Shown here piece after piece: positions 1 to 8,622 of a DNA stretch of 64,000 nucleotides. The notes beneath the pieces are model-generated. The model did not search any database, was not told the origin of the DNA, and saw nothing but the letters and a program-made list of their open reading frames with translations. The translations under genes were made by a program, and so were the position numbers. The DNA comes from Poindextera sp963719975 (GTDB lineage Bacteria; Pseudomonadota; Alphaproteobacteria; Caulobacterales; Caulobacteraceae). The first letter of the stretch is position 1; every line of letters starts with the position of its first letter. The stretch lies in NCBI GenBank assembly GCA_963719975.1, contig CAVRED010000009.1, forward strand, positions 384,078 through 448,077. Reading direction: 5' to 3'.

Positions 1-872
1 CTTCTCGCGGAACGCCTGGTCGGAGAGCGCCGCGCCCTTGTCGGTCTGCAGCTCGCGCGCCAGCGACATGATCACGGCGTAGTCGAGGCCGCCGCCGCCG
101 CCGACGGCGAGCCGCTCGTTCATCAGCGTCACCAGCGAGACCCGCCAGCCGTCGTCGACGGCGCCAAGCCGCTGGCTGTCCTTCACCCTGCACGTCGGTG
201 AAGTAGACCTCGTTGAAGTTCCGCCCGCCCGACATCTGGTGGATCGGCTTGGCCTCGACGCCCGGCGACTTCATGTCGAGCCAGAACATCGTCAGCCCCT
301 TGTGCTTGGGCGCATCGGGATTGGTGCGGACGATGATGATTCCGTAGTCGGCGTAGTGGGCGCCCGAGGTCCAGACCTTCTGCCCGTTGATCACCCAGTC
401 GTCGCCGTCGCGCACGGCGCGCGTGCTGCGCCGCGGCCACGTCGGAGCCGCCGCCAGGCTCGGAGAACAGCTGGCACCAGATCTCCTCGCCGCGCAGCGC
501 CGGACCGACGAAGCGCGCCTTGGTCGGCTCGTCGGCGAAGGCCATCACGGTCGGCACGCACATGCCAAGGCCGATCTGGAAGTAGCCGCCGCCGACGCCG
601 AACCTGGCTTCTTCCTGGCCGAAGATGACCGACTCGATCGGCGTTCCGCCGCCGCCGCCCCACTCCTTCGGCCAGGTGATCTGGGCGTAGCCGGCCTCGG
701 CCTTCTTCGCCTGCCAGGCCTTGGCGCGCTTCATGTCCTCCCAGTCGACCCCGCCGTCGGACTCCTCGCCGACGCTGTCGGCGCCGCGGGCGTATTTCGG
801 CGCGTTGGTTTCGAGCCAGGCCTTGGCCTTGGCGCGGTAGGCGGCTTCTTGCGGGCTGTCGGTGAAATCCAT
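1..872 (-). CDS. acyl-CoA dehydrogenase, frameshifted, 3' end outside the window
   Basis: Flavoprotein that oxidises an acyl-CoA to the enoyl-CoA. The N-terminal part is intact up to about residue 146, including a substrate/FAD-binding stretch containing WCQLFSEPGGGSD. The frame then breaks. Removing one base near 427 restores VINGQKVWTSGAH; removing one base near 189 restores VKDSQRLGAVDDGWRVSL and a frame open to the window edge, ending near QTDKGAALSDQAFREK. Both breaks are +1. The gene starts 12 bases after the stop of the neighbouring acyl-CoA dehydrogenase, so the two are probably co-transcribed and may form a heteromeric enzyme, as known for some steroid and side-chain FadE pairs. The substrate is not evident. 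The C-terminal part lies off the left edge. Confidence 0.85.
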
Positions 873-884
873 CGTCCCTATCCC

Positions 885-2000
885 TTAAGCGGCGTTGCGG
901 CGTTCGAGCTGGCGCACGAGCCGCTCCTTCCAGACCTTGGGCGCGCCGGCGACCAGGGCGAGCTGGCGCGAGCGGCGGTAGTAGAGGTGGCAGTCGACCT
1001 CCCAGGTGAACCCCATCCCGCCATGGGTCTGGATGTTCTCCTTGGAGGCGAACCAGAACGCCTCGGACGCCGCCACGCGAGCGGCCGCCGCGGCCACCGG
1101 AAGCTCCGGCGCGCCGACGTTCAGCGCCCAGGCGCCGTAGTAGGCGTTGGAGCGGGCCAGCTCGTTCTTCACGTAGACGTCGGCGAGCTTGTGCTTGATC
1201 GCCTGGTAGCCGCCGATCGGCCGCCCGAAGGCGTAGCGCTCGAGCGCATAGGCCTTGGCCATGTCGAGGCAGCGGTCGGCGCCGCCCAGCTGCTCGAACG
1301 CCAGCAGCACGGCCGCGCGGTCCATGACCCCCTCGGCAAGGGCCGCGCCCTCGCCCGCCGGCCCGAGCCGCTCGGCCGCAGCGCCGGCGAAGGTGAGCTT
1401 GGCGACGCCGCGGGTGGGATCCAGCGTCGCCAGCGTCTCGCGCGTCACGCCCGCGCCGGTCAGGTCGACCAGGTAGAGCCCGGAGCGGCCGCCCTCCTTG
1501 GCCAGCACCACCGCCACATCGGCGATGTCGCCGTCGGTGACGGGCACCTTGACGCCGGTGAGCTTGCCGCCATCGACCGCCGCCTTGATGTTGCCCTCCG
1601 AGTAGGCCCCCGGCCCCTCGGAGGTGGCGAAAGCGCCGATGAGCTCGCCGGCGGCGATCTTGGGCAGGTGGTTGGCCTGCTGCTCCTCGGAGCCCGCCAG
1701 CATCAGGGCTTCGGCGAGGAAGTAGACGGTGGACGCGAAGGGAACCGGCGCGCAGGCGCGGCCGAGCTCCTCGGCGATGGCGCAAAGCTCGATCCGGCCA
1801 AGCCCGAGGCCGTTGAAACGCTCCGGGATGGCGGCGCCCAGCCAGCCCTGTTCGGCGATCTTGCGCCAGAGGCCCTCGTCGTAGCTGCGCTTGGGATCGT
1901 CGAGCACGCCGCGGACGAGCTTCACCGGGCACTCGGCGTCGAGGAACTTGCGCGCCTCGGTCTTCAGGAACTTCTGATCGTCGGAATAGTCGAAGTTCAT
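885..2000 (-). CDS. acyl-CoA dehydrogenase
   Basis: Complete 371-residue acyl-CoA dehydrogenase. The N-terminal helical domain begins MNFDYSDDQKFLKTEARKFL. A weak middle beta domain includes GAFATSEGPGAYSEGN. The C-terminal helical domain carries IGGYQAIKHKLADVYV and the signature region KENIQTHGGMGFTWE. It is slightly short for the family (about 380-400). It lies first in a two-gene unit with the frameshifted acyl-CoA dehydrogenase 12 bases downstream. Two unequal adjacent copies suggest a heterotetramer in which the partners contribute different parts of the active site; this is inference. The substrate cannot be read from the sequence. Confidence 0.9.
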   Translation of the reverse strand: MNFDYSDDQKFLKTEARKFLDAECPVKLVRGVLDDPKRSYDEGLWRKIAEQGWLGAAIPERFNGLGLGRIELCAIAEELGRACAPVPFASTVYFLAEALMLAGSEEQQANHLPKIAAGELIGAFATSEGPGAYSEGNIKAAVDGGKLTGVKVPVTDGDIADVAVVLAKEGGRSGLYLVDLTGAGVTRETLATLDPTRGVAKLTFAGAAAERLGPAGEGAALAEGVMDRAAVLLAFEQLGGADRCLDMAKAYALERYAFGRPIGGYQAIKHKLADVYVKNELARSNAYYGAWALNVGAPELPVAAAAARVAASEAFWFASKENIQTHGGMGFTWEVDCHLYYRRSRQLALVAGAPKVWKERLVRQLERRNAA

Positions 2001-2128
2001 GGCTTCCGGCCTTGTTTTCTCGATGCCCGGCCACCCTAGCGGCCTTTGCCGCGCCTCCGGAAGATTGACCTCGCGTCAACGATTTTCGGCGCATATGCGG
2101 CGGTTGTCTCCCACTTTCGCGGGCGCCC

Positions 2129-2710
2129 ATGGCCAAGGCACAATTCCACCGCAACCAGAAAGTCTGGGTCGAAACGGTCGGCACCTGGGCGGTGATCGAG
2201 AAGATCGTGCCCGTCTGGGCGCGGGGTTTCGACGAACCCGTTCGCATCGCCTACGACGTGGGCCTGGGCCGCGAGTTCCTCGCCCAGGACCTCAAGGCTG
2301 AAGAGCGCATCGACGGCGACGACGCGGAGGCCGGCGGCGCCTGGCGGCTCATGCGGGCGCGCAACAAGTGGCAACAGCCCGAGGACTGCGGCCACCACCC
2401 CTACCCGGGGACCTTCCCGGTGGTGGTGACGGATTCCGCCGACTGGGGCGGCTGGCGCGTGCCGGGCGCCGAGTACGACCGCGACCCGCGCAAGATCGAG
2501 CAGCAGGCGCGCCTGATCGAGGCCGCCCCCAGGCTGCTGGCGCTCGCCCGCGACCTCGCCGCCCTCGTCGCCGAGGAGCCGGAGGACGCCCCGGCGCCGA
2601 TGCTGGACCTCGCCCAGCGCGCGGCGGCCATCGACCGCGGCCTCTCGGAGATGCCGACCGCGCCGGACGCCGAGTTGGCGGACGATGGGTCCGCGCAGGC
2701 GGCGGAGTAG
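2129..2710 (+). CDS. conserved hypothetical protein
   Basis: A 193-residue soluble protein with no signal peptide or membrane segment. The first 120 residues are rich in Trp and Tyr (KVWVETVGTWAVIEKIVPVW, then GTFPVVVTDSADWGGWRV). The C-terminal third is an Ala/Glu-rich helical region ending in an acidic tail. It is divergent from the acyl-CoA dehydrogenase pair (129-base gap) and convergent with the CocE-type hydrolase. Codon use is typical of the window and the frame is clean, so it is very probably expressed. I do not recognise a family and assign no function. Confidence 0.75.
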   Translation: MAKAQFHRNQKVWVETVGTWAVIEKIVPVWARGFDEPVRIAYDVGLGREFLAQDLKAEERIDGDDAEAGGAWRLMRARNKWQQPEDCGHHPYPGTFPVVVTDSADWGGWRVPGAEYDRDPRKIEQQARLIEAAPRLLALARDLAALVAEEPEDAPAPMLDLAQRAAAIDRGLSEMPTAPDAELADDGSAQAAE

Positions 2711-2745
2711 CCCGCGCCCGCTAGCGTGCGAAGCGTCTGCCCGGC

Positions 2746-4422
2746 CTAGTCCTCGGGATAGATGACCGGCAGGCGAATGGCGCTCGGGTGAGCGGCGTCG
2801 AAATAGATCACGTTCCGGGCGACGCGCGTCGCCACGTCGCGCCCGGGCAACTCGCCGGTGTTCGGATTGACGTCGAACCGGGGTGAATTCGAGCTCGCGA
2901 CATGCACAGCGATCCGGTGGCCCGCCTCAAAGGTGAGCGCGGTGTCCCAGAGGTCGAGCGTCAGCTTCTCCGGCGCGCCCGGGGTCATCATCGCGACGTC
3001 GTCGCGGTGACGGCCGTGGCGATAACGCGTGCGCAGCGCGCTATCGAGCACGATAGCCTCGTAGCCGTCCGGGTAGACGTCGACGAGCTTGACCATGAAG
3101 TCCGTGTCCGGACCATCGGTCGAAGCCCAGAGCTCCATGCTCACCGGCCCGGCGATGGCGACGTCGCGATCAAGCACCGCCGTCTGGAAGCGGAGATAGT
3201 CCGGCCGCTCGCCGATCGCCCGCTGGTCCATCGGCCCCTTCTCGAAGGTCAGGTTCGAACCGCCTTGCGTCGGGACCGGGCTCTTGGGATCGAAGTCGTA
3301 GGCGCGGGAGGCCGACGCCTCGGTCGGCGCCTTGCGCGACAAGCCCCCGTCCTCATGCAGGAAGTAGCCGACGGTCTGCGGCGCCGGCGGCCAGTTGGCG
3401 AACCGCATCCAGCGGTTCTTCGCCGAGAGCTCGCCCTTGCGAGCCGAGGCCATCATGTAGATCCGCACCGGCGGCTCATCCATGATCCCGTTGTCGACGC
3501 CCTTCAGCCAATAGTCGAACCAGCGGATCTCGTCGGTCGCGCCGCGCAACAGCTCCGAACCGTTCGGGTAGGCGAGATCGCCCGCCATGTCTCCATGGCC
3601 GAAGGGACCCATCTCCAGCTTTTGGTTACCGCGCGCGCCGCTGCTTCCGTGGTTCTGCAGGTGCTGGAAGTTGCGCACGTTGCCGACGCTGAACAGGTCG
3701 TACCAGCCGCCGTAGTTGTAGATCGGGATGTGGATGAAGCGCGCGTTGTGCAGGACGTCGCCGGTGACCGAAAGGGCGGTGGCGACGTAGGACGCGGCGC
3801 TCGAGCGGATGCGCTCTTCGGCGACGCCCTGGCCGCGGTTCCAGTCGCCCATGTCCCGCTGTTTGAAGGCGCCGCCGATGAAGGCGGTGTCGTTTCCGGC
3901 CACGATGACGAATGCGGCGACCAGATGCGGCGGGTTGGCGATCGCCGCCATGTTGGTCGTGATCCCCATGGCCGAGGCGCCCGTGACGCCGATCCGGCCG
4001 TTGCTCCAGCTTTGCCGGGCCATCCACTCGACGGTGTCGTAGCCGTCGTTGCGGTCGTCGGTGAAGCCGCCGTAGTGGCCCTCCGAGCGCCCTTTCCCAC
4101 GCGTGTCCTGGACGAGGTAGGCGTAACCGGCCTTGGTGTATTTGCGGGCGGCGCGCGGATCGGAGAACAGCTCCATCGTGTCCTTGCCGTAGGGCGTGCG
4201 GGTGACGATGCAGGGGAAGGGCCCCTCGCCTTCCGGCAGGTAGAGGTTGCCGGCGAGCTTGATCCTGTCGCGCATGGGCGCGAGGACTTCGCGCGCCCCC
4301 GGGGCGATCGTCTCCACGCGCAGCCCCCGCACCTCCGGCGCCGGCTGGGCCTGAGCAGGCTGGCCAGAGCCTTCCGCGGCCGTGATGGCTTCGGCCGGCG
4401 CGTCTGACGATTGCTCGCTCAT
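2746..4422 (-). CDS. CocE/NonD family alpha/beta hydrolase (X-Pro dipeptidyl-peptidase-like)
   Basis: A 558-residue serine hydrolase of the CocE/NonD group. These enzymes cleave acyl esters or amides; cocaine esterase and glutaryl-7-ACA acylase are known members. A disordered Ala/Gln/Pro-rich stretch of about 45 residues precedes the catalytic domain (NLYLPEGEGPFPCIVTRTPY). The nucleophile is in GVTGASAMG, the acid probably in GGWYDLFSVGN and the His in MGPFGHGDM. The C-terminal jelly-roll domain ends RLPVIYPED. The start at 4422 has a GGGAGA ribosome site 7 bases upstream; the open frame runs much further but that extension is antisense to the divergent gene. It shares a 144-base divergent region with the epoxide hydrolase gene. 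Substrate unknown. Confidence 0.85.
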   Translation of the reverse strand: MSEQSSDAPAEAITAAEGSGQPAQAQPAPEVRGLRVETIAPGAREVLAPMRDRIKLAGNLYLPEGEGPFPCIVTRTPYGKDTMELFSDPRAARKYTKAGYAYLVQDTRGKGRSEGHYGGFTDDRNDGYDTVEWMARQSWSNGRIGVTGASAMGITTNMAAIANPPHLVAAFVIVAGNDTAFIGGAFKQRDMGDWNRGQGVAEERIRSSAASYVATALSVTGDVLHNARFIHIPIYNYGGWYDLFSVGNVRNFQHLQNHGSSGARGNQKLEMGPFGHGDMAGDLAYPNGSELLRGATDEIRWFDYWLKGVDNGIMDEPPVRIYMMASARKGELSAKNRWMRFANWPPAPQTVGYFLHEDGGLSRKAPTEASASRAYDFDPKSPVPTQGGSNLTFEKGPMDQRAIGERPDYLRFQTAVLDRDVAIAGPVSMELWASTDGPDTDFMVKLVDVYPDGYEAIVLDSALRTRYRHGRHRDDVAMMTPGAPEKLTLDLWDTALTFEAGHRIAVHVASSNSPRFDVNPNTGELPGRDVATRVARNVIYFDAAHPSAIRLPVIYPED

Positions 4423-4566
4423 CGTTTCTCTCCCGTTGGCGCGACGAGGCGCGGGCGCCCAGTAAGCCATCAAGGCGCGGCTTCGGGAAGTCGCGCAGGG
4501 CGGATCGGGTCTCGTCGCAAGCAGCGCTGCGGCGTAGCGTTTCTCGCCGATGGAGCAGGGAGCGAC

Positions 4567-5721
4567 ATGGGGCGAACGATGACCGACGATGCTGAGGCCG
4601 GGCCGTCTGCCCTGCCGCCCCTGCCGCTTCCCGCCGGAATCCGCTCGCGGCGGGTGCGTCAGGCCAACGGGCTCGAGATGCAGGTCCTCGAGGCTGGGCG
4701 CCCCGACGATCCGTGCATCGTTCTGCTGCATGGCTTTCCCGAGCTGGCCTACAGCTGGCGGGCCGTCATGCCAGCCCTCGCGGGGGCGGGCTTCCATGTC
4801 GTGGCGCCGGATCAGCGCGGCTTTGGCCGCACCACCGGCTGGGACGACCGCTACGACGGCGATCTTGCGTCCTTCCGCCAGTTGAATCTCGTCACCGACC
4901 TGCTCGCCCTGCTGGCGGCGATGAGCATTCCGCGCGTCGCGGCCCTGGTCGGGCACGACTTTGGATCGGTCGTCGCCGCCTGGGCGGCCCTGATCCGGCC
5001 GGATGTCTTCCCGGCGGTCGTCCTGATGAGCGCGCCCTTTGCTGGGCCGCCGGCCCTGGTGGTGCGCGAGGCGCCCGCGTTCGATCTGGATCAGGCGCTG
5101 GCCGGCCTCAGTCCGCCGCGACGGCACTACACGCGTTTCTTCGGAACGCCTGGGGCGAATGCCGACATGCGCGACGCCCCACAGGGCCTGGCAGCCTTTC
5201 TGCGCGCCTACTTCCACGCCAAGAGCGGCGACTTCGCCGCCAACGCGCCCTTCCCGCTCGGAGCGCCGAGCCCCGAAGCCTTCTCCAGGTTGCCGGCCTA
5301 CTACGTGATGCAGCGCGACAAGGGGATGGCGGAGACGGTGACGGCGATGGCCCCGTCGCCGGCCGAGGCCCTCGCATGCCGCTGCCTGACGGAGGAGGAT
5401 CTGGCCGTCTATACGCAGGAGTTCGCCCGAACCGGATTCCAGGGCGGCCTCAACTGGTACCGCATGGCCGCCGATCCCGCGCTTCGGCTGTTCTCCGGCC
5501 GGACCATCGACGTCCCCGCAGCCTTCATCGCCGGCGCCCGCGACTGGGGAGTCTATCAGTCGCCCGGCGCATTCGAAGCGATGGCCACGCGCGCCTGCCG
5601 CCGGTTCACGGCCAGCACGCTGATCCCAGGCGCCGGCCACTGGGTGCAACAGGAGGCGCCCGAGGCGACGTCGAGCGCCATCCTGGCCTTCGTCGCCGCG
5701 TCGTCGCCGGCGACCCGATGA
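4567..5721 (+). CDS. epoxide hydrolase-like alpha/beta hydrolase
   Basis: A 384-residue alpha/beta hydrolase of the soluble epoxide hydrolase/dehalogenase type. The oxyanion motif is HGFPE. The nucleophile elbow is VGHDFGS, with Asp as nucleophile, which separates it from serine esterases. A cap region carries GLNWYR, whose Tyr matches the epoxide-polarising residue of epoxide hydrolases. The acid is in AGARDWGVY and the His in GAGHWVQQE. The ATG at 4567 has GGGAG upstream; a second in-frame ATG lies at 4579. Being divergent from the CocE-type hydrolase, it may share control with it. The combination suggests hydrolysis of a xenobiotic or lipid epoxide, but no substrate can be named. Confidence 0.85.
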   Translation: MGRTMTDDAEAGPSALPPLPLPAGIRSRRVRQANGLEMQVLEAGRPDDPCIVLLHGFPELAYSWRAVMPALAGAGFHVVAPDQRGFGRTTGWDDRYDGDLASFRQLNLVTDLLALLAAMSIPRVAALVGHDFGSVVAAWAALIRPDVFPAVVLMSAPFAGPPALVVREAPAFDLDQALAGLSPPRRHYTRFFGTPGANADMRDAPQGLAAFLRAYFHAKSGDFAANAPFPLGAPSPEAFSRLPAYYVMQRDKGMAETVTAMAPSPAEALACRCLTEEDLAVYTQEFARTGFQGGLNWYRMAADPALRLFSGRTIDVPAAFIAGARDWGVYQSPGAFEAMATRACRRFTASTLIPGAGHWVQQEAPEATSSAILAFVAASSPATR

Positions 5722-5793
5722 CCCTTTGCGCTGACGGCCGGCGTTGGTAGCCTGGGCCCATGGGCGGCGGACGGCCGCGTCAGGGGGAGCACC

Positions 5794-6192
5794 ATGAAAC
5801 ACTTCGCAGTCCCGAGCCTCGGCGTCGCCTTGGCGTTGTCGCTGCTGGTTTCGCTTGCGGCCGGATCCCTCGCCCAGGCCCAGAGCGCGCCGCTCGAAAC
5901 CTATGTCGCGCGGCTGAGCGACCAGGATCACTTCAATTCCTACGGCGAGCGGCTGACGACGGCGGCGGGGATCATCCGTCAGGACCGGGCGAACTACTAC
6001 GAGTTCGGCAAGCGCGATCCCGAAGACACGCCGGACGCGTTCTTCTCGAGCAAGGCCAACCGCGCCCGCCTCGAGCAGATGCTGCTGCACGGCACGATCT
6101 CGCGCGAGACGAACAACGAGATCGTGAACGGCACGCCCCTGATCGTGGTCAAGGTCTGGAACAACTTCGTCGACGTCGACGTCTACCGGTGA
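5794..6192 (+). CDS. small exported protein of unknown function
   Basis: A 132-residue protein with a clear signal peptide: a Lys/His start, a hydrophobic core (VALALSLLVSLAAG) and a likely cleavage after AQAQS. The mature part, about 100 residues, is hydrophilic and has many Asn and Asp residues near the end (VVKVWNNFVDVDVYR). GGGGAG lies 7 bases upstream of the ATG. It sits between the epoxide hydrolase and a polyol-type dehydrogenase on the same strand. I do not recognise a family; periplasmic location is inferred from the signal peptide. Confidence 0.7.
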   Translation: MKHFAVPSLGVALALSLLVSLAAGSLAQAQSAPLETYVARLSDQDHFNSYGERLTTAAGIIRQDRANYYEFGKRDPEDTPDAFFSSKANRARLEQMLLHGTISRETNNEIVNGTPLIVVKVWNNFVDVDVYR

Positions 6193-6223
6193 CGCCAACG
6201 ACGGGCGAGGTGACCGCCCGAGC

Positions 6224-7606
6224 GTGACGGCTTCGATCCTGCACCTGGGCCTCGGCGCGTTCCACCGGGCGCATCAGGCCGCCTATTTGCAGGCGCTGGC
6301 GAGCCTGGGTGAGCGGGACTGGCGGCTCGTCTGCGGCAACATCCGCGGCGACGGTCTCAAGGTCGAGCAGGCCCTGGTCGCCCAGCACGGTCGCTATGTG
6401 CTGGAGACGGTGTCGAGCGCCGGCGTGCGCGCCTACCAGACCATCGACGTCATCCAGCGGGTGCTTTCCTTCACACCCGACCTTGCCGCGGTGACCGCGG
6501 CGGGAGCCGATCCCGACACGCGGATCATCTCCATGACGGTCACCGAGGCGGGCTATCACCTGAAGCCCGACATGACCCTCGAGGAGGACGCGCCCGACGT
6601 CGCCGCCGACCTGCGGACGGGCTCACACCGCACGCTCTACGGGGCCTTGAGTCTGATCCTCGGCGCCCGCATGGCCAAGGGCGCCGGACCGGTGACCCTG
6701 CTCAGCTGCGACAACCTGCGCGGCAACGGCCGGCGCCTGTCAGCGGGGCTGCGCGCCTTCCTCGCCGCCCGCGGCGAGCATGCGTTGCTGGCGTGGTGCG
6801 CGCAAAACGTCACGACCCCGAGCAGCATGGTAGACCGGATCACGCCCGGGCCTCCGCCGGAGCTCGGCGCGCGCGTTCGCGCGGCGGTGGGCTGGGCCGA
6901 CCAAGCGCCGGTGATGGCGGAAGACTTTCACCAGTGGGTGATCGAGGACGACTTCGCCGCCGGCCGGCCGCGGCTCGAGAGGGTTGGCGTGCAATTCGTG
7001 GACGACGTGGCCCCTTATGAAGAGGCCAAAATCCGCATCCTCAACGCCAGCCACAGCGCCATCGCCTGGGCTGGCGTGCTCAAAGGCTACGAATTCATCC
7101 ATCAGGGAGCGGCCGACCCCGCGATCGCAGCGCTCGCCCGCGCGTTCATCATCGATGCGGCGATCCCCTGCCTTTCGCCCAGCCCCATCGACCTTGCAGC
7201 CTATGGCGCCACGACCCTGTCGCGGTTCGCAAACGCGGAGATCCGCGACACCAACCAGCGGGTGGCCGCCGACAGCTGGGCCAAGCTGGCTGGCTTCATC
7301 GCCCCGACGCTCGGCGACTGCCTGGCGAGCCGCGTCGGGCTCGACAGCGCGGCCATGCCGCCGGCCCTCTTCCTCGTCTTCATGCGGCGCTGGGCGGAGG
7401 GAAGGCTGCCCTTCCGCTACGAAGACCAGAGCCTGGACCCCGCCGCGATGCGCGGCATCCTCGATGCCGACGACCCTGCGGGCGCCCTTAGCGCCGAGCA
7501 CCGGTTCTGGCATGACAGCGCCGGAGACGCCCGACTGGCCGACGCTGTTCGCCGGGCGCTGCCGCGGGTGGAGTCCATGCTTGGCGGCGGCCGCACGGCC
7601 GGCTAG
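6224..7606 (+). CDS. mannitol dehydrogenase family protein (fructuronate reductase / D-arabinitol dehydrogenase type)
   Basis: A 460-residue NAD(P)-dependent polyol-specific long-chain dehydrogenase. The N-terminal nucleotide fold starts LHLGLGAFHRAHQAAYL. The C-terminal catalytic domain holds the family's K-x5-N-x2-H signature as KIRILNASH; the preceding SMTVTEAGYH stretch is also typical. The family interconverts fructuronate/mannonate, tagaturonate/altronate, mannitol/fructose or arabinitol/xylulose. The substrate cannot be fixed here because no sugar-acid catabolic genes adjoin. The start is the GTG at 6224, giving a normal N terminus directly before the fold. It follows the small exported protein by 31 bases and could be in its transcript. 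Confidence 0.85.
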   Translation: MTASILHLGLGAFHRAHQAAYLQALASLGERDWRLVCGNIRGDGLKVEQALVAQHGRYVLETVSSAGVRAYQTIDVIQRVLSFTPDLAAVTAAGADPDTRIISMTVTEAGYHLKPDMTLEEDAPDVAADLRTGSHRTLYGALSLILGARMAKGAGPVTLLSCDNLRGNGRRLSAGLRAFLAARGEHALLAWCAQNVTTPSSMVDRITPGPPPELGARVRAAVGWADQAPVMAEDFHQWVIEDDFAAGRPRLERVGVQFVDDVAPYEEAKIRILNASHSAIAWAGVLKGYEFIHQGAADPAIAALARAFIIDAAIPCLSPSPIDLAAYGATTLSRFANAEIRDTNQRVAADSWAKLAGFIAPTLGDCLASRVGLDSAAMPPALFLVFMRRWAEGRLPFRYEDQSLDPAAMRGILDADDPAGALSAEHRFWHDSAGDARLADAVRRALPRVESMLGGGRTAG

Positions 7607-7625
7607 GCCAACCACGCGCCGACCG

Positions 7626-7838
7626 TCAGGCGGGCTCAGCCCCGCGGGTCAGAGACGCGACCACCGCACGAAGAAGGCGCGCACGGTCACGGCCAAGGCT
7701 GGGCGCCTTGAGCTCCTCGATCGCGCCGGCGAGCGGCTCGCCGCGATGGCGGTTCCCGAGGAAGAATATCTCCGAGCGGACGGCGTCAGCGGAGTCCGCC
7801 CGGCTGAACAGGCCGGTGAGGGCGCCAAGAAGGGTCAT
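7626..7838 (-). CDS. small protein of unknown function
   Basis: A 70-residue protein beginning MTLLGALTGLFSRADSADAV, with a basic C-terminal half. Its ATG overlaps the TGA stop of the upstream gene (ATGA), so translation is probably coupled. The pair is convergent with the mannitol dehydrogenase-family gene 19 bases away. No family is recognised. The first 12 residues are mildly hydrophobic but too short for a confident membrane segment. Confidence 0.5.
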   Translation of the reverse strand: MTLLGALTGLFSRADSADAVRSEIFFLGNRHRGEPLAGAIEELKAPSLGRDRARLLRAVVASLTRGAEPA

Positions 7839-8144
7839 CCTGCGGCGTCGAGGAGGCCGGCCGACGAGCCGCGGGCTTCGAACTCGGCGGAATACGGCTC
7901 GAGCGAGACGAGGTCGATCTCGATCTCGCGCCCATCCTCCAGCCGCAAGTGCGCGGCCACCGAGCACGGCTCGTCGATGGCGCTGGGCGCTGAATTCGAC
8001 GAGGGCCGAGAAGTCGCCTTCCATCTGGCCGCTGCCGGTCTTCATGGGACCGCGTGCGAACACGTCGAGTTCGTAGGTGGCGACGATGGAACCGCCGGAC
8101 CAAACCAGGGCGCCCTCGCCACGCAGCGCGGCCAGCAGCTTCAT
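7835..8144 (-). CDS. small hypothetical protein, frameshifted
   Basis: Probably a protein of about 102 residues. It starts MKLLAALRGEGALVWSGG and breaks after FSALVEFSA near 7983. Removing one base restores AIDEPCSVAAHLRLEDG, then IDLVSLEPYSAEFE and a stop after LLDAAG that overlaps the next ATG. The span is 310 bases, three times 103 plus one, as expected for a single insertion. An in-frame ATG at 8237 would add 31 low-complexity residues; neither start has a strong ribosome site. The alternating strands and charged turns (GREIEIDLVSL) suggest a small beta-rich domain. The conserved coupling to the next gene is the main argument that it is real. Confidence 0.5.
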
Positions 8145-8415
8145 CTGCGCGCCCCGCCCGGACCGCCAGAGGCGGCTCGACTGCGCTCGATGCGGCGATG
8201 CTGGGCGCTGGTCGGCGCCTTGCGGGCTTTCGCTCATGTTTCAGCTTTCAGGAGCGGTGAGGAAGACGCGCGGAGCGCGGCGATTTCCCACCTTGTCCGG
8301 CGTCGAGCCGGCTTTCCTTTGTGTTGATCATAGCACGTCTGGGGCCGCGACGCCCTGATATTCGCCGGCCCGAGCGCCCCAACGAGCATGGCGCCGGCTG
8401 GCCTGCGCCCCTATC

Positions 8416-8622
8416 ATGGTCGCCATGGAAACCGACTTTCAGGTGCTCCAGCGATGGCGCGACCTGCGCGCCATGCTGATCGATCAGTTGGACATGTTCG
8501 AGAAGGGCTCGCTCGTCCTCCGCTCAAATGGCGTGAACCTGTCGGCGTCGGCTATCGCTGACCTGAAGCGCAACATCCTCGAGTTCGACGGGCTGATCGC
8601 CAAGGGCGAAGCCGACGCCTAG
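8416..8622 (+). CDS. small helical protein of unknown function
   Basis: A 68-residue protein, mostly helical, with hydrophobic heptad-like spacing (LQRWRDLRAMLIDQLDMFEK, then SAIADLKRNILEFDGLI). An in-frame ATG at 8425 gives a 65-residue alternative; no clear ribosome site decides between them. The stop overlaps the stop of the convergent JmjC-type gene by four bases. Lower-than-average Arg content and clean helical pattern argue that it is coding. No family is recognised. Confidence 0.55.
   Translation: MVAMETDFQVLQRWRDLRAMLIDQLDMFEKGSLVLRSNGVNLSASAIADLKRNILEFDGLIAKGEADA

Noticed and set aside
387..2039. A 550-codon plus-strand frame across both acyl-CoA dehydrogenases.
   Set aside because: No domain or start signal; the minus-strand genes explain the region.
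4423..6198. The CocE-type open frame continues upstream for almost 600 more codons on the minus strand.
   Set aside because: The extension is antisense to the epoxide hydrolase and the small exported gene, is Arg/Gly-rich, and a good ribosome site marks the true start at 4422.
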